Made by a program: the position numbers and the translations under genes
The notes under the pieces: model-generated
What the model was told of the DNA's origin: nothing
Seen by the model: only the letters and a program-made list of their open reading frames with translations
The model's database searches: none
DNA from: Phyllobacteriaceae bacterium
GTDB lineage: Bacteria > Pseudomonadota > Alphaproteobacteria > Rhizobiales > Rhizobiaceae
Direction of reading: 5' to 3'
Assembly (NCBI GenBank): GCA_024742765.1
Contig: JANSXT010000014.1
Span: 1 to 64,000, forward strand
DNA length: 64,000 nucleotides
In this document: piece after piece, positions 12,029 through 21,023 of the stretch
Position numbering within the stretch: the stretch's first letter is position 1
How the letters are laid out: each line of letters opens with the position of its first letter

Positions 12029-12451
12029 TCAGCGCACCAGAAACACCGAAGCCTTGGCCTGTTTGGCCATGGCGCCACCATGGGAAGGCCAGATGTGCCA
12101 GAAATGGTCGGCGATGCCCGGCGCGTGCGTGGCCATGACGACCAGATCGGCTCCGATCTCCTCGACGGCCTTGAGCAGGCTCCGGTCGAGATCGGCCGCC
12201 GGGTCGTGGCTGACAACCGCGTGCGTTCCGACGCCGATTCCAAGCGCCTTGGCCTGCTCGGCGGCGAAAGCGTCGAGATGGGCCCGATATTCGTCGGGAT
12301 TGTGCCCGCCCGGTCCCGGCGTGGCCGCAGTGACGCCGACATAGGTCACCTGTGCGCCATGCAGCCGGGCCAGATCGGCGGCGACCGCAATGGCCTTTTT
12401 AAGCTTGTCACTGTGTGCCAGGTCCACCGGCACGGCGATGTTCTTGTACAC
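12029..12451 (-). CDS. Universal stress protein (UspA family)
   Basis: MYKNIAVPVDLAHSDK...DLVVMATHAPG Usp fold motifs. Confidence 0.85.
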   Translation of the reverse strand: MYKNIAVPVDLAHSDKLKKAIAVAADLARLHGAQVTYVGVTAATPGPGGHNPDEYRAHLDAFAAEQAKALGIGVGTHAVVSHDPAADLDRSLLKAVEEIGADLVVMATHAPGIADHFWHIWPSHGGAMAKQAKASVFLVR

Positions 12452-12763
12452 GCTGCCCTCCCATGATGTTGGCGTCCGGCGTGCTCCGGCACCCGGACAT
12501 ATTGAACCGATTGTGACCGTCTGCCGCAGGCAAGATCATCCCTGCTGCGCAATGACGGGGCGCATTTGGGACAAAAGCGGTCGGATTTCGTGCGTCGCCC
12601 GGTTGGCGCGCGCCTGTCGCGCGCGGGCCTTCAGCATATGGCAATGCGTCACGAACAGCATCCAAGGGCTAACGCGTTCAAGGTTTGCGCGCAACCGCAC
12701 GCTGCCCAAAAAACAGGCAACGTTCCGGCTTGCACAGAAATTCCAATGGCCTAAGCTGGCCCG

Positions 12764-14197
12764 ATGTCGGAGGGCGCAGCGAAACATTTCGACGAGATGA
12801 CGGGCCGGGGCGATGGCGTCCGTTCACCTTATTTCGCCTATCGGAGCTGGTTCGAGGCCGAAGACCCCGCCCGGCTCAAGCACAAGGCGGCCGAGGCGGA
12901 GACCTTCTTCCGCCGCATGGGGATCACCTTCAACGTCTATGGCGAGGCGGACGCGACCGAACGGCTGATTCCGTTCGACGTGGTCCCGCGCATCATTTCC
13001 GGCCGCGAATGGGCGCGGCTGTCGCGCGGCATCGAACAGCGCGTCACCGCCATCAATGCCTTTCTGCACGATCTCTACCACCGCCAGGAGATCCTGCGCG
13101 CCGGCCGCATCCCGGTCGAACTGATCGCGCAGAACGACGCGTTCCTGCCGCAGATGATCGGCGTCAAGCCGCCCGGCGGCGTCTACACCCACATTGTCGG
13201 CACCGATCTGGTGCGCACCGGCGAGAACGATTTCTACGTGCTGGAGGACAATGCACGCACGCCATCGGGCGTTTCCTACATGTTGGAAAACCGCGAGACG
13301 ATGCTGCACATGTTCCCCGAACTGTTCTCGTCGGTGGCGGTGCAGCCGGTCAGCACCTATCCGCGCAATCTGCGCCGCTCGCTGGCGGCCTGCGCGCCCG
13401 CCAACCGCGCCAACGGCACGCCGACGATCGCGGTTCTGACGCCGGGCATCCACAATTCGGCCTATTATGAGCATGCGTTCCTGGCCGACCAGATGGGTGC
13501 CGAACTGGTCGAGGGCCACGATCTGCAGGTCGTTGACGGGCGTGTGGCGATGCGCACGACGCGCGGCTACCAGCCGATCGACGTGATCTACCGGCGTGTC
13601 GACGACGATTTCCTCGATCCGCTCAACTTCAACCCGTCCTCCATGCTCGGCGTGCCGGGCATTCTGGACGTCTACCGGGCCGGCAACATCACGATCGCCA
13701 ATGCGCCGGGCACCGGCATTGCCGACGACAAGGCGATCTATTCCTACATGCCCGAGATCGTCGAATTCTACACCGGCGAAAAGGCGATCCTGAAGAATGT
13801 GCCGACCTGGCGCTGTTCGGAAAAGGACGCGCTGGCCCATGTGCTCGACAATCTGGACCAGCTCGTCGTCAAGGAGGTGCACGGTTCGGGCGGCTACGGC
13901 ATGCTTGTCGGGCCGGCGGCCTCGAAAAAGGAGATCGCCGCCTTCCGCAAGAAGCTGGAAGCAAGGCCCGGCAATTATATCGCGCAGCCGACGCTTTCGC
14001 TGTCGACCGTACCGATCCTGACCAAGGCGGGGCTGGCGCCGCGCCATGTCGATCTGAGACCGTTCGTGCTGGTCTCGCCGAACGGCATCAAGATCACGCC
14101 CGGCGGACTGACGCGGGTGGCGCTCAAAAAGGGGTCGCTGGTCGTCAACTCGTCGCAGGGCGGCGGCACCAAGGACACATGGGTGCTCGATGAGTAG
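12764..14197 (+). CDS. Circularly permuted type 2 ATP-grasp protein
   Basis: DNARTPSGVSYMLENRETM, YRRVDDDFLDPLNF, GYGMLVGP...RPGNYIAQPTLSLSTVP. Confidence 0.92.
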   Translation: MSEGAAKHFDEMTGRGDGVRSPYFAYRSWFEAEDPARLKHKAAEAETFFRRMGITFNVYGEADATERLIPFDVVPRIISGREWARLSRGIEQRVTAINAFLHDLYHRQEILRAGRIPVELIAQNDAFLPQMIGVKPPGGVYTHIVGTDLVRTGENDFYVLEDNARTPSGVSYMLENRETMLHMFPELFSSVAVQPVSTYPRNLRRSLAACAPANRANGTPTIAVLTPGIHNSAYYEHAFLADQMGAELVEGHDLQVVDGRVAMRTTRGYQPIDVIYRRVDDDFLDPLNFNPSSMLGVPGILDVYRAGNITIANAPGTGIADDKAIYSYMPEIVEFYTGEKAILKNVPTWRCSEKDALAHVLDNLDQLVVKEVHGSGGYGMLVGPAASKKEIAAFRKKLEARPGNYIAQPTLSLSTVPILTKAGLAPRHVDLRPFVLVSPNGIKITPGGLTRVALKKGSLVVNSSQGGGTKDTWVLDE

Positions 14198-14234
14198 GGC
14201 GCCTTGCATCGAAAACGTATCGCAGCAGGCAATA

Positions 14235-14396
14235 CACCCCCCTCTGTCCCTGCGGGACATCTCCCCCACAAGGGGGGAGAGCGGCGCAAGCCTTGATCAT
14301 TGCGCCTTTGCTTCAGAACCGGGCGATGGTGTTGGTGTAGGGCCGCCACTCTCCCCCCTTGTGGGGGAGATGTCGCGTAGTCGACAGAGGGGGGTG
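14235..14396. repeat. RIME-like palindromic intergenic element: two ~52-bp arms in inverted orientation
   Basis: 14235-14286 CACCCCCCTCTGTC...GACATCTCCCCCACAAGGGGGGAGAGCGGCG; reverse complement at 14344-14396. Confidence 0.85.
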
Positions 14397-14421
14397 CTCC
14401 GGCGACCCGGAGGCACTTCCG

Positions 14422-15363
14422 ATGCTCGGTAAGACCGCAGGCGGCATATTCTGGATGTTCCGCTATCTCGAGCGGTCGGAAAACACCGCGCGGCTGGTCG
14501 ATGCGGGGTTCCGCATCGCGCTGACCCGGTCGGCGACCGCAGAGAAGGAATGGGAATCGGTGGTCGCGACCGCCGGCGTGCGCGATTCCTATGTCGAGCG
14601 CCACGGCCAATTCGAGGCCTCGGCCGTCATTGATTTCCTGCTGCGTGACCGCACCAATCCCTCAAGCGTGTTGTCGGTGATCGCCCAGGCGCGCGACAAT
14701 GGCCGGATGGTGCGCACCGCGCTGACCCGCGAGGTCTGGGAGGCGGTCAACGAGTGCTGGATGACGCTCAACGAGGTCCTGTCGCGGCCGGTGCGCGACC
14801 GCGACCTGCCGGCCGTGCTCGCCGCCATCCGCCAGCAGAGCGCGCTGGTGCGCGGCGCGCTGCACGGCACGATGCTGCGCAACGAGATTTTCGATTTCGC
14901 GCGGCTGGGCACCTTCCTCGAACGGGCCGACAACACGGCGCGCATTCTCGACGTCAAATATTACGTGCTGTTGCCGTCCCTGTCGCTGGTCGGCTCGACC
15001 ATGGACAATGTGCAGTGGGAGACGATCCTGCGCTCGGTGTCGGCCTACCAGTCCTATCGCTGGGTGACGCGCGGCGATCCCAATCCGCGCGACATCGCCC
15101 ATTTCCTCATTCTCGACCGGCGGCTGCCGCGCAGCCTGGCCTTCTGCTATGCCAAGATCAGCAACAATCTGGGCTATCTGGAAGCCGATCACGGCACACG
15201 GCCGCAATCGCACACCATGGCCGATGCGCGCTTTCACAGCTTCCAGAACAAGCCGATCGATGCGATCCTCGACGAGGGCCTGCACGAGTTCCTCAGCGGC
15301 TTCATCGCCGACAATCAGGCGCTCGGCGCGCAGATCGAGCGCGATTACCGGTTCCATGAGTGA
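14422..15363 (+). CDS. Alpha-E domain-containing protein
   Basis: MLGKTAGGIFWMFRYLERSENTARLVDAGFR and FLERADNTARILDVKYY. Confidence 0.92.
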   Translation: MLGKTAGGIFWMFRYLERSENTARLVDAGFRIALTRSATAEKEWESVVATAGVRDSYVERHGQFEASAVIDFLLRDRTNPSSVLSVIAQARDNGRMVRTALTREVWEAVNECWMTLNEVLSRPVRDRDLPAVLAAIRQQSALVRGALHGTMLRNEIFDFARLGTFLERADNTARILDVKYYVLLPSLSLVGSTMDNVQWETILRSVSAYQSYRWVTRGDPNPRDIAHFLILDRRLPRSLAFCYAKISNNLGYLEADHGTRPQSHTMADARFHSFQNKPIDAILDEGLHEFLSGFIADNQALGAQIERDYRFHE

Positions 15364-15366
15364 CCC

Positions 15367-16170
15367 ATGCTGCTGACCATCTCCCACACAACCCGCTACC
15401 AGTATGACCGGCCGGCGCGGCATGCGCTGCAACAGGTGCGGCTGACGCCCAAGTCGCGCGCGGGCCAGACCGTGCAGCAATGGCAGACCGAGATCACCGG
15501 CGGCCAGAAGCAGCTTTCCTATGACGACCAGCACAACAATCATGTCGAACTGGTCAGCTTCGAGCCCGACGCGACCGAGGTGGTGATCCATTCGCACGGC
15601 ACGGTGGAATCGACCAACGGCACCGGCATTGTCGGCCCGCAGGGCGGCTTTGCGCCGCTATGGTATTTCCGGAGGCCGACGCCGCTGACCAGGCCGGGCG
15701 CCGGCCTGCGCAAGATGGCGCGCGAGATGGCGCAGGCGGGCGCGGGCGACGATGTCGCCAACATGCACGCGCTGATGAACGCGATCGAAGCCGTCGTGCG
15801 CTACGAAGTCGGCACGACCGATGCGGAGACCAGCGCCGAACAGGCGCTCGAGGCCGGTCATGGCGTGTGCCAGGACCATGCGCACATTTTCATCGCCATC
15901 GCCCGCATGCTCGGCTATCCGGCGCGTTATGTTTCGGGCTATCTGATGATGAACGACCGCGTCGAACAGGACGCCACCCATGCCTGGGCCGAAGCGCATA
16001 TTGAAGGGCTCGGGTGGGTCGGCTTCGACGTGTCCAACGCGATTTCGCCGGACGAACGCTATGTCAGGGTGGCGACGGGGCTCGATTATCGCGAGGCGGC
16101 GCCGATTTCCGGGCTTCTTGTGGGCGCGGGAACCGAAGAGATGGCCGTGACGTTACAAGTGCAGCAATGA
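15367..16170 (+). CDS. Transglutaminase-like family protein
   Basis: GVCQDHAHIFIAIARMLGYPARYVSGYL and DATHAWAEAHIEGLGWVGFDVSN (Cys/His/Asp triad). Confidence 0.93.
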   Translation: MLLTISHTTRYQYDRPARHALQQVRLTPKSRAGQTVQQWQTEITGGQKQLSYDDQHNNHVELVSFEPDATEVVIHSHGTVESTNGTGIVGPQGGFAPLWYFRRPTPLTRPGAGLRKMAREMAQAGAGDDVANMHALMNAIEAVVRYEVGTTDAETSAEQALEAGHGVCQDHAHIFIAIARMLGYPARYVSGYLMMNDRVEQDATHAWAEAHIEGLGWVGFDVSNAISPDERYVRVATGLDYREAAPISGLLVGAGTEEMAVTLQVQQ

Positions 16171-16204
16171 TCGCTGCGGCGGCAAGCGATTCGGAGATCC
16201 TCAC

Positions 16205-16945
16205 ATGACCTACTGCGTCGGACTGACCCTGAACAAGGGGCTGGTCTTCATGTCCGACACGCGCACCAATGCGGGCGTCGACAACATCTCCGTCTTCAAG
16301 AAGATGTTCAACTGGCAGACCAAGGGCGACCGGGCCATCGTGATGATGACCGCCGGCAACCTTGCGACGACGCAGGCCGTCGTCAGCCTGCTGGACGAAC
16401 GCTCCAAGGCGCCCGGCGATCGCCAGCCGACCATCCTTGAAGCGCCATCCATGTTCCAGGTGGCGCGCATGGTGGCCGACACGCTGCGCGAGGTGGTTCA
16501 AAGCCACGCGCCGGCCGGCCAGAGCGCCGATGCCGCCTTCAACGCGACGATCATTCTGGGCGGGCAGATCAAGGGCTCCGAGCCGCGCCTGTTCCTGATC
16601 TATCCGGAGGGCAATTTCGTCGAGGCGAGCGGCGACACGCCCTTCTTCCAGATCGGCGAGACCAAATATGGCAAGCCGATCCTGGTGCGGGCCTACGATC
16701 CCGACATGAGCTTCGAGGATGCGATCAAGCTGCTGCTCGTCTCGTTCGATTCGACCGTCAAGGCGAACCTGTCGGTCGGCCTGCCGCTCGACTTCCAGAT
16801 CTATGAACGCGACAGTTTCGAACTGGGCGCGTGGGGGCGCATCGAACAGAGCGACGCCTATTACGCGACGATTTCCGAAGGCTGGAGCGAGGCGCTGCGC
16901 AGCGCGTTCAACTCGCTGCCCGACTTTTCCTTCAACGGGCGCTGA
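16205..16945 (+). CDS. Anbu-type bacterial proteasome homologue peptidase
   Basis: MTYCVGLTLNKGLVFMSDTRTNAGVDNISVFKKMF; Ntn-hydrolase family, conserved neighbourhood. Confidence 0.9.
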   Translation: MTYCVGLTLNKGLVFMSDTRTNAGVDNISVFKKMFNWQTKGDRAIVMMTAGNLATTQAVVSLLDERSKAPGDRQPTILEAPSMFQVARMVADTLREVVQSHAPAGQSADAAFNATIILGGQIKGSEPRLFLIYPEGNFVEASGDTPFFQIGETKYGKPILVRAYDPDMSFEDAIKLLLVSFDSTVKANLSVGLPLDFQIYERDSFELGAWGRIEQSDAYYATISEGWSEALRSAFNSLPDFSFNGR

Positions 16946-17096
16946 CCGGCGCCGGACGCGGCCGGCACGTTCACCATTCGGTAACGGTTTGGCTTGTCTT
17001 GCGCCCGCCGTTGCGATTAACTCCGGCCACGTTGCCCGGGCCCCAAACGATGGGCGCTGCCGGGCGGACGGAGTTCAACAGGGAGTTTACTCAGTC

Positions 17097-18281
17097 ATGA
17101 AGAAAACGCTTCTCGCCGCAGCCAGCGTGCTGGCACTGACGGCGGCCGCACAGGCCGAAGATGTCAAGATGGGCATCATTCTGGGCTTCACCGGCCCGAT
17201 CGAATCGCTGACGCCCGACATGGCCGCCGGCGCGGAAATGGCCATCAGCGAAGTCAACGAATCCGGCCAGTTCCTGGGCGGCATGACGATCGAACCCGTG
17301 CGCGCCGACTCGACCTGTGTCGATGCCGCCGCCGCGACCGCTGCGGCCGAACGGCTGATCACCTCGGACGGTGTCGTGTCGATCATGGGCGCCGACTGCT
17401 CGGGCGTGACGACCGCTGTCGCCAACAATGCGGCCATCCCCAACGGTGTGGTGATGATCTCGCCGTCGGCCACCTCGCCGGCGCTGACCACCATCGAGGA
17501 CAATGGCCTGTTCTTCCGCACCGCGCCGTCCGATGCGCGTCAGGGCGAAGTGCTCGCCGAAGTCGTGATGGGCAACGGCGTGGAATCGATCGCCATCACC
17601 TACACCAACAACGACTATGGCAAGGGCCTGGCGGATTCCTTCCAGTCGGCGTTCGAGGCGATGGGCGGCGCGGTGACGATCACCGCAGCCCATGAAGACG
17701 GTCGCGGCGACTATTCGGCCGAAGTGGGCGCGCTGGCGTCCGCCGGCGGCGACGCGCTGGCCGTGCTCGGCTATGTCGACCAGGGCGGCCGCGGCATCAT
17801 GGAAGGCGCGATCGACACCGGCGCGTTCGAGACCTTCTATCTGGGCGACGGCATGATCGGCGACTCGCTGCTCGACCTGCCGGGTCTTGGCGACGTGACG
17901 ACGATCGGCACCGCGCCGGGCGCCGAAGGCGATTTCGTCGACACGTTCAACGCCATGTTTGCCGATGCCGTCGGCGACGGTTCGGGCCCCTACCGCGGCG
18001 AGAGCTATGATGCGGCCGCGCTGATGATCCTCGCCATGCAGAAGGCCGGCGAAGCCGACCGCGGCGCGATCGCCGGCAACATCATGGATCTGGCCAACGC
18101 GCCGGGCGAACAGATCGGCCCCGGCGAACTGGCCAAGGCGCTCGAACTGGTCGCCGCCGGCACCGACATCGACTATGTCGGCGCCACCAATGTCGAGTTC
18201 ACCGATGTGGGCGAAGCGGCCGGCACCTATCGGGTGCTGCAGGTCGGCGACGGCGCCTGGGACACGCTCGAAGTCAAATGA
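17097..18281 (+). CDS. ABC transporter substrate-binding protein (branched-chain amino acid type)
   Basis: Signal peptide then EDVKMGIILGFTGPIESLTPDMAAGAEMAISEVN; periplasmic binding protein type 1 fold. Confidence 0.9.
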   Translation: MKKTLLAAASVLALTAAAQAEDVKMGIILGFTGPIESLTPDMAAGAEMAISEVNESGQFLGGMTIEPVRADSTCVDAAAATAAAERLITSDGVVSIMGADCSGVTTAVANNAAIPNGVVMISPSATSPALTTIEDNGLFFRTAPSDARQGEVLAEVVMGNGVESIAITYTNNDYGKGLADSFQSAFEAMGGAVTITAAHEDGRGDYSAEVGALASAGGDALAVLGYVDQGGRGIMEGAIDTGAFETFYLGDGMIGDSLLDLPGLGDVTTIGTAPGAEGDFVDTFNAMFADAVGDGSGPYRGESYDAAALMILAMQKAGEADRGAIAGNIMDLANAPGEQIGPGELAKALELVAAGTDIDYVGATNVEFTDVGEAAGTYRVLQVGDGAWDTLEVK

Positions 18282-18313
18282 CGGAACGCGCCAAACGGCG
18301 CACCACCGAACGG

Positions 18314-18343
18314 AAAACCCCGGCCTTGGCGCCGGGGTTTTTT
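18314..18343 (+). terminator. Rho-independent terminator (possibly bidirectional)
   Basis: AAAACCCCGGCCTTGGCGCCGGGGTTTTTT. Confidence 0.85.
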
Positions 18344-18371
18344 GTTGGCGTCACCGATGGCCGACCCACGA

Positions 18372-19271
18372 TCAGGGCGCGTCGCGGCGGATGAAGCTGC
18401 CATAGACATAGCCGCTCTGGCCTTCATAGACGGCGGCGCACCAATGTTCGCATCCCGCCTCGGCGGCAAAGGCCGCATTGCCGGGAATGATGGCGAGCAC
18501 GGTCGCGTCATTGTCCGGCCCGGCGCGCAGATTGACATGTTCGCTCGCCCAGGCCGGCGGCAGGTCGGCCGGCTGGACCGATTGGGCGGCGGTTTCGGTC
18601 ACCGGTTGCGGCGCGCCGCCCGGACCGGCTGCCGAGGCGCTGGCCGCATCGGTTCCGGTTTCCGGCGGCAGGACGAAGTTCGGATCGCCCTGGGCGGCCA
18701 GCCGCTCTTCGATGGCCAGCACCTCCGCTTCGGTCGCCGCGACCTCGACGGGTTCGGCCTCGGCAGACAAGGGCGCGGGGACCGGTGCATCGTCGTCGGC
18801 AAAGGCGGCAAGGGTCGGATCGCTCCGCTCGGCATCCGATGCGGCCATCGCAAATGGCGGTGCGGTCTCCGATGAGCCGGCTGTGCCGCCGAACCGTGCG
18901 GCGACCGGCGCATCGACGGTGGGTGCGGCAGGGGTCGTGATCGCGGCCGTGGCGGCTTCGGCGATGCGGTCATCGGTTTCGGTCGCTGCCGCGATGGCGG
19001 CCGGTTCGTCCAGGATTTCGTCGGGACGTTCGGCGGGCGCAGGCAGGGTCTCGGCGGCGGGCATCGACGCGGCATGGAGGGCACCGAGATCGGGTTGGCG
19101 TGCCAGTCCCGCGGCGATCAGCATGGCGCCGGCGGCAAGGCCGAGCCCGGCGATGCCGGTATAGAGCGCTGTGGGCGGCGGAGCCCAGCTTTCGGTGGCG
19201 ATGGCGGCGCGGGCGCGGTTTGCCCGTGGCGGCTGGCCACCCCAGTGAATCTTCGCTTGACGCATAATCAT
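18372..19271 (-). CDS. SH3-domain (SH3b) containing membrane-anchored protein
   Basis: One N-terminal TM, low-complexity Ala/Glu/Pro linker, C-terminal VNLRAGPDNDATVLAIIPGNAAFAAEAGCEHWCAAVYEGQSGYVYGSFI. Confidence 0.8.
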   Translation of the reverse strand: MIMRQAKIHWGGQPPRANRARAAIATESWAPPPTALYTGIAGLGLAAGAMLIAAGLARQPDLGALHAASMPAAETLPAPAERPDEILDEPAAIAAATETDDRIAEAATAAITTPAAPTVDAPVAARFGGTAGSSETAPPFAMAASDAERSDPTLAAFADDDAPVPAPLSAEAEPVEVAATEAEVLAIEERLAAQGDPNFVLPPETGTDAASASAAGPGGAPQPVTETAAQSVQPADLPPAWASEHVNLRAGPDNDATVLAIIPGNAAFAAEAGCEHWCAAVYEGQSGYVYGSFIRRDAP

Positions 19272-19417
19272 ACTCCCATTGCCCGGCGAGCGGATGCTGG
19301 CGGACAAATGGCGCGAAAATCCGGCACCGGGAGCGGGCGCCGATCACGTTTCGTGTCAGTTGGAAGGGCGTGGCCGCGCGATCATATTGCGGCGCGGCCC
19401 GCAAACGAATGGGCGGT

Positions 19418-20053
19418 TCAGCGCCGGTCCTTCAGCAGCGGCAGGCCGAACATGGACGAGAACGGCGTCGTGTTCTGTGTCATCAATTGCGACCGGCCCG
19501 AATTGCGCGCCAAAAGGCTCATGCCGAAAAAGGAAGAGAAGGGCGTCGTCCGCTTGGTGATCAGGCGAGCCTTGCCGGTGCGCCCGCTCGACAGAAGCGG
19601 AATGCCGAACAGCGAGGAGAAGGGCGTGCCGGAACGGATCAGCCCGTCATTGGTCATGATTTTGGCTTCATTGGGCAGCAGCGGCGGCAGATGGCGCTGG
19701 CGTGCCAGGCGCGCGCTCGATGTGCCGGTGCCCTTGTAGACTTCGGTATATTTGACGCCGGCATCGATCGAGCCGACCTCGTCGACGACCGCCTTTGCCT
19801 TGATCGCCTGGCCGATCGGGGCGCGCACGACGACCAGCACATCGCCGTCGGCGACCCGCTCGGCATAGGTGGCGGCGGCATTGGGATAGACGCCGGCGGC
19901 GGAAATGTCGGCCTTCAGCGTCTTGAGGCTGCCCTTGCGGCCCTTTGCGATCACGTCGACGTCCCGGTCGAGATACTCCTCGGCCTTCAGCCGCGCCGCC
20001 ACGATCTTCGCCTTGTCCGCGCTCGAATAGAGCCTGGTGATGATGGTGCTCAT
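19418..20053 (-). CDS. Uncharacterised protein with three C-terminal TPFSSxFGxxLL repeats, divergent from pucBAC
   Basis: MSTIITRLYSSADKAKIVAARLKAEEYLDRDV...; TPFSSLFGIPLL, TPFSSFFGMSLL, TPFSSMFGLPLL with 26-27 aa period; GGAGG just upstream of ATG. Confidence 0.8.
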   Translation of the reverse strand: MSTIITRLYSSADKAKIVAARLKAEEYLDRDVDVIAKGRKGSLKTLKADISAAGVYPNAAATYAERVADGDVLVVVRAPIGQAIKAKAVVDEVGSIDAGVKYTEVYKGTGTSSARLARQRHLPPLLPNEAKIMTNDGLIRSGTPFSSLFGIPLLSSGRTGKARLITKRTTPFSSFFGMSLLARNSGRSQLMTQNTTPFSSMFGLPLLKDRR

Positions 20054-20201
20054 GATGCCTCCATGCGCCGCGGCCGGACACCCGGTTCCGCCGTCCCCAA
20101 AAAGTGCGCTCTCGTCCCATTGTAGGGCGATGAGCCAGACCAGCAAGAGGCACGATGCCGCCTGCCTTGCCCGACCACCGCGGGCGGGATCGAGGCCAGT
20201 C

Positions 20202-20245
20202 TGTAAAATGCAATTTACATTTGCATCTGTCAATAATATGTGACA
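20202..20245. promoter_or_regulatory. Tandem PpsR/CrtJ-type palindromes (TGT-N12-ACA), 8 bp apart
   Basis: TGTAAAATGCAATTTACA (20202-20219) and TGTCAATAATATGTGACA (20228-20245). Confidence 0.85.
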
Positions 20246-20380
20246 GTTTATCGGTTGGTCGCGCCGACTTGACCTTTCCGGCCTCTGTCCGGCGCCTCCG
20301 GCCGTCGATGCTTCCGCCCGTTTTCGGGCGGTGGGGGGAAGCGGTCTTCGCTGTCCATTGAAACAGGAAGGAACAGATCA

Positions 20381-20536
20381 ATGGAGTATGATCCCGAAAA
20401 GGTCTGGCCGACCGGCCTGACCGTTCCCGAGGCGGAGGAGCTGCACAAGCACATCATTGATGGCACGCGCGTGTTCGGCTTCATCGCTCTTCTTGCGCAC
20501 CTGCTGGTGGCCGTCACCACGCCCTGGCTCGGATAA
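20381..20536 (+). CDS. pucB: LH2 antenna beta subunit
   Basis: [51 protein letters not shown] (51 aa; below the ORF-track cutoff). Confidence 0.93.
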   Translation: MEYDPEKVWPTGLTVPEAEELHKHIIDGTRVFGFIALLAHLLVAVTTPWLG

Positions 20537-20547
20537 GGGGGCTCACC

Positions 20548-20889
20548 ATGAACAATTCGAAAATCTGGCTCGTCGTGAAACCCACCGTCGGCGTTCCGCT
20601 GTTTCTCAGCGCGGTTGCCGTCGGCTCGTTTGCCGTCCACGTCGCCGTTCTGAGCAACACGACCTGGGTCTCGGACTTCCTGTCCGGCGAACCGCTGGGC
20701 ACGGGCATGGCCGCTGTCAACGCACCGGTGGCGACCGGTGGCGAGACCGCGTCGGTCTATTTCGACCAGCGCGCGAGCGACACGCAGACCGCGACCGTGG
20801 TGTTGCCCGACGGGCGCAGCGCGACCGTGACGTTCGATGACCCGGCCCAGGCCGCGATGGTCACCGACCGGCGTCAAACGGTCGAGTAG
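20548..20889 (+). CDS. pucA: LH2 antenna alpha subunit with C-terminal extension
   Basis: MNNSKIWLVVKPTVGVPLFLSAVAVGSFAVHVAVLSNTTWVSDFLSG aligns without gaps to LH2 alpha (His31); roughly 65 extra residues. Confidence 0.92.
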   Translation: MNNSKIWLVVKPTVGVPLFLSAVAVGSFAVHVAVLSNTTWVSDFLSGEPLGTGMAAVNAPVATGGETASVYFDQRASDTQTATVVLPDGRSATVTFDDPAQAAMVTDRRQTVE

Positions 20890-21023
20890 CATCCCGCGCG
20901 CGGGACCAACCCGTCGGTGGCCGAGGACGACCTCCCCCGGCTCCCTTCGGTGTCGGCCGGCGCGAAACCGGCTTGCGGCCGATGCGACCGGCCGGTCGAC
21001 GTGACGATGCCGGGGGCCATGGC

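Noticed and set aside
20893-20904. CCCGCGCGCGGG palindrome after pucA
   Set aside because: Could be an intercistronic hairpin but has no loop and is short; not separable from GC background.
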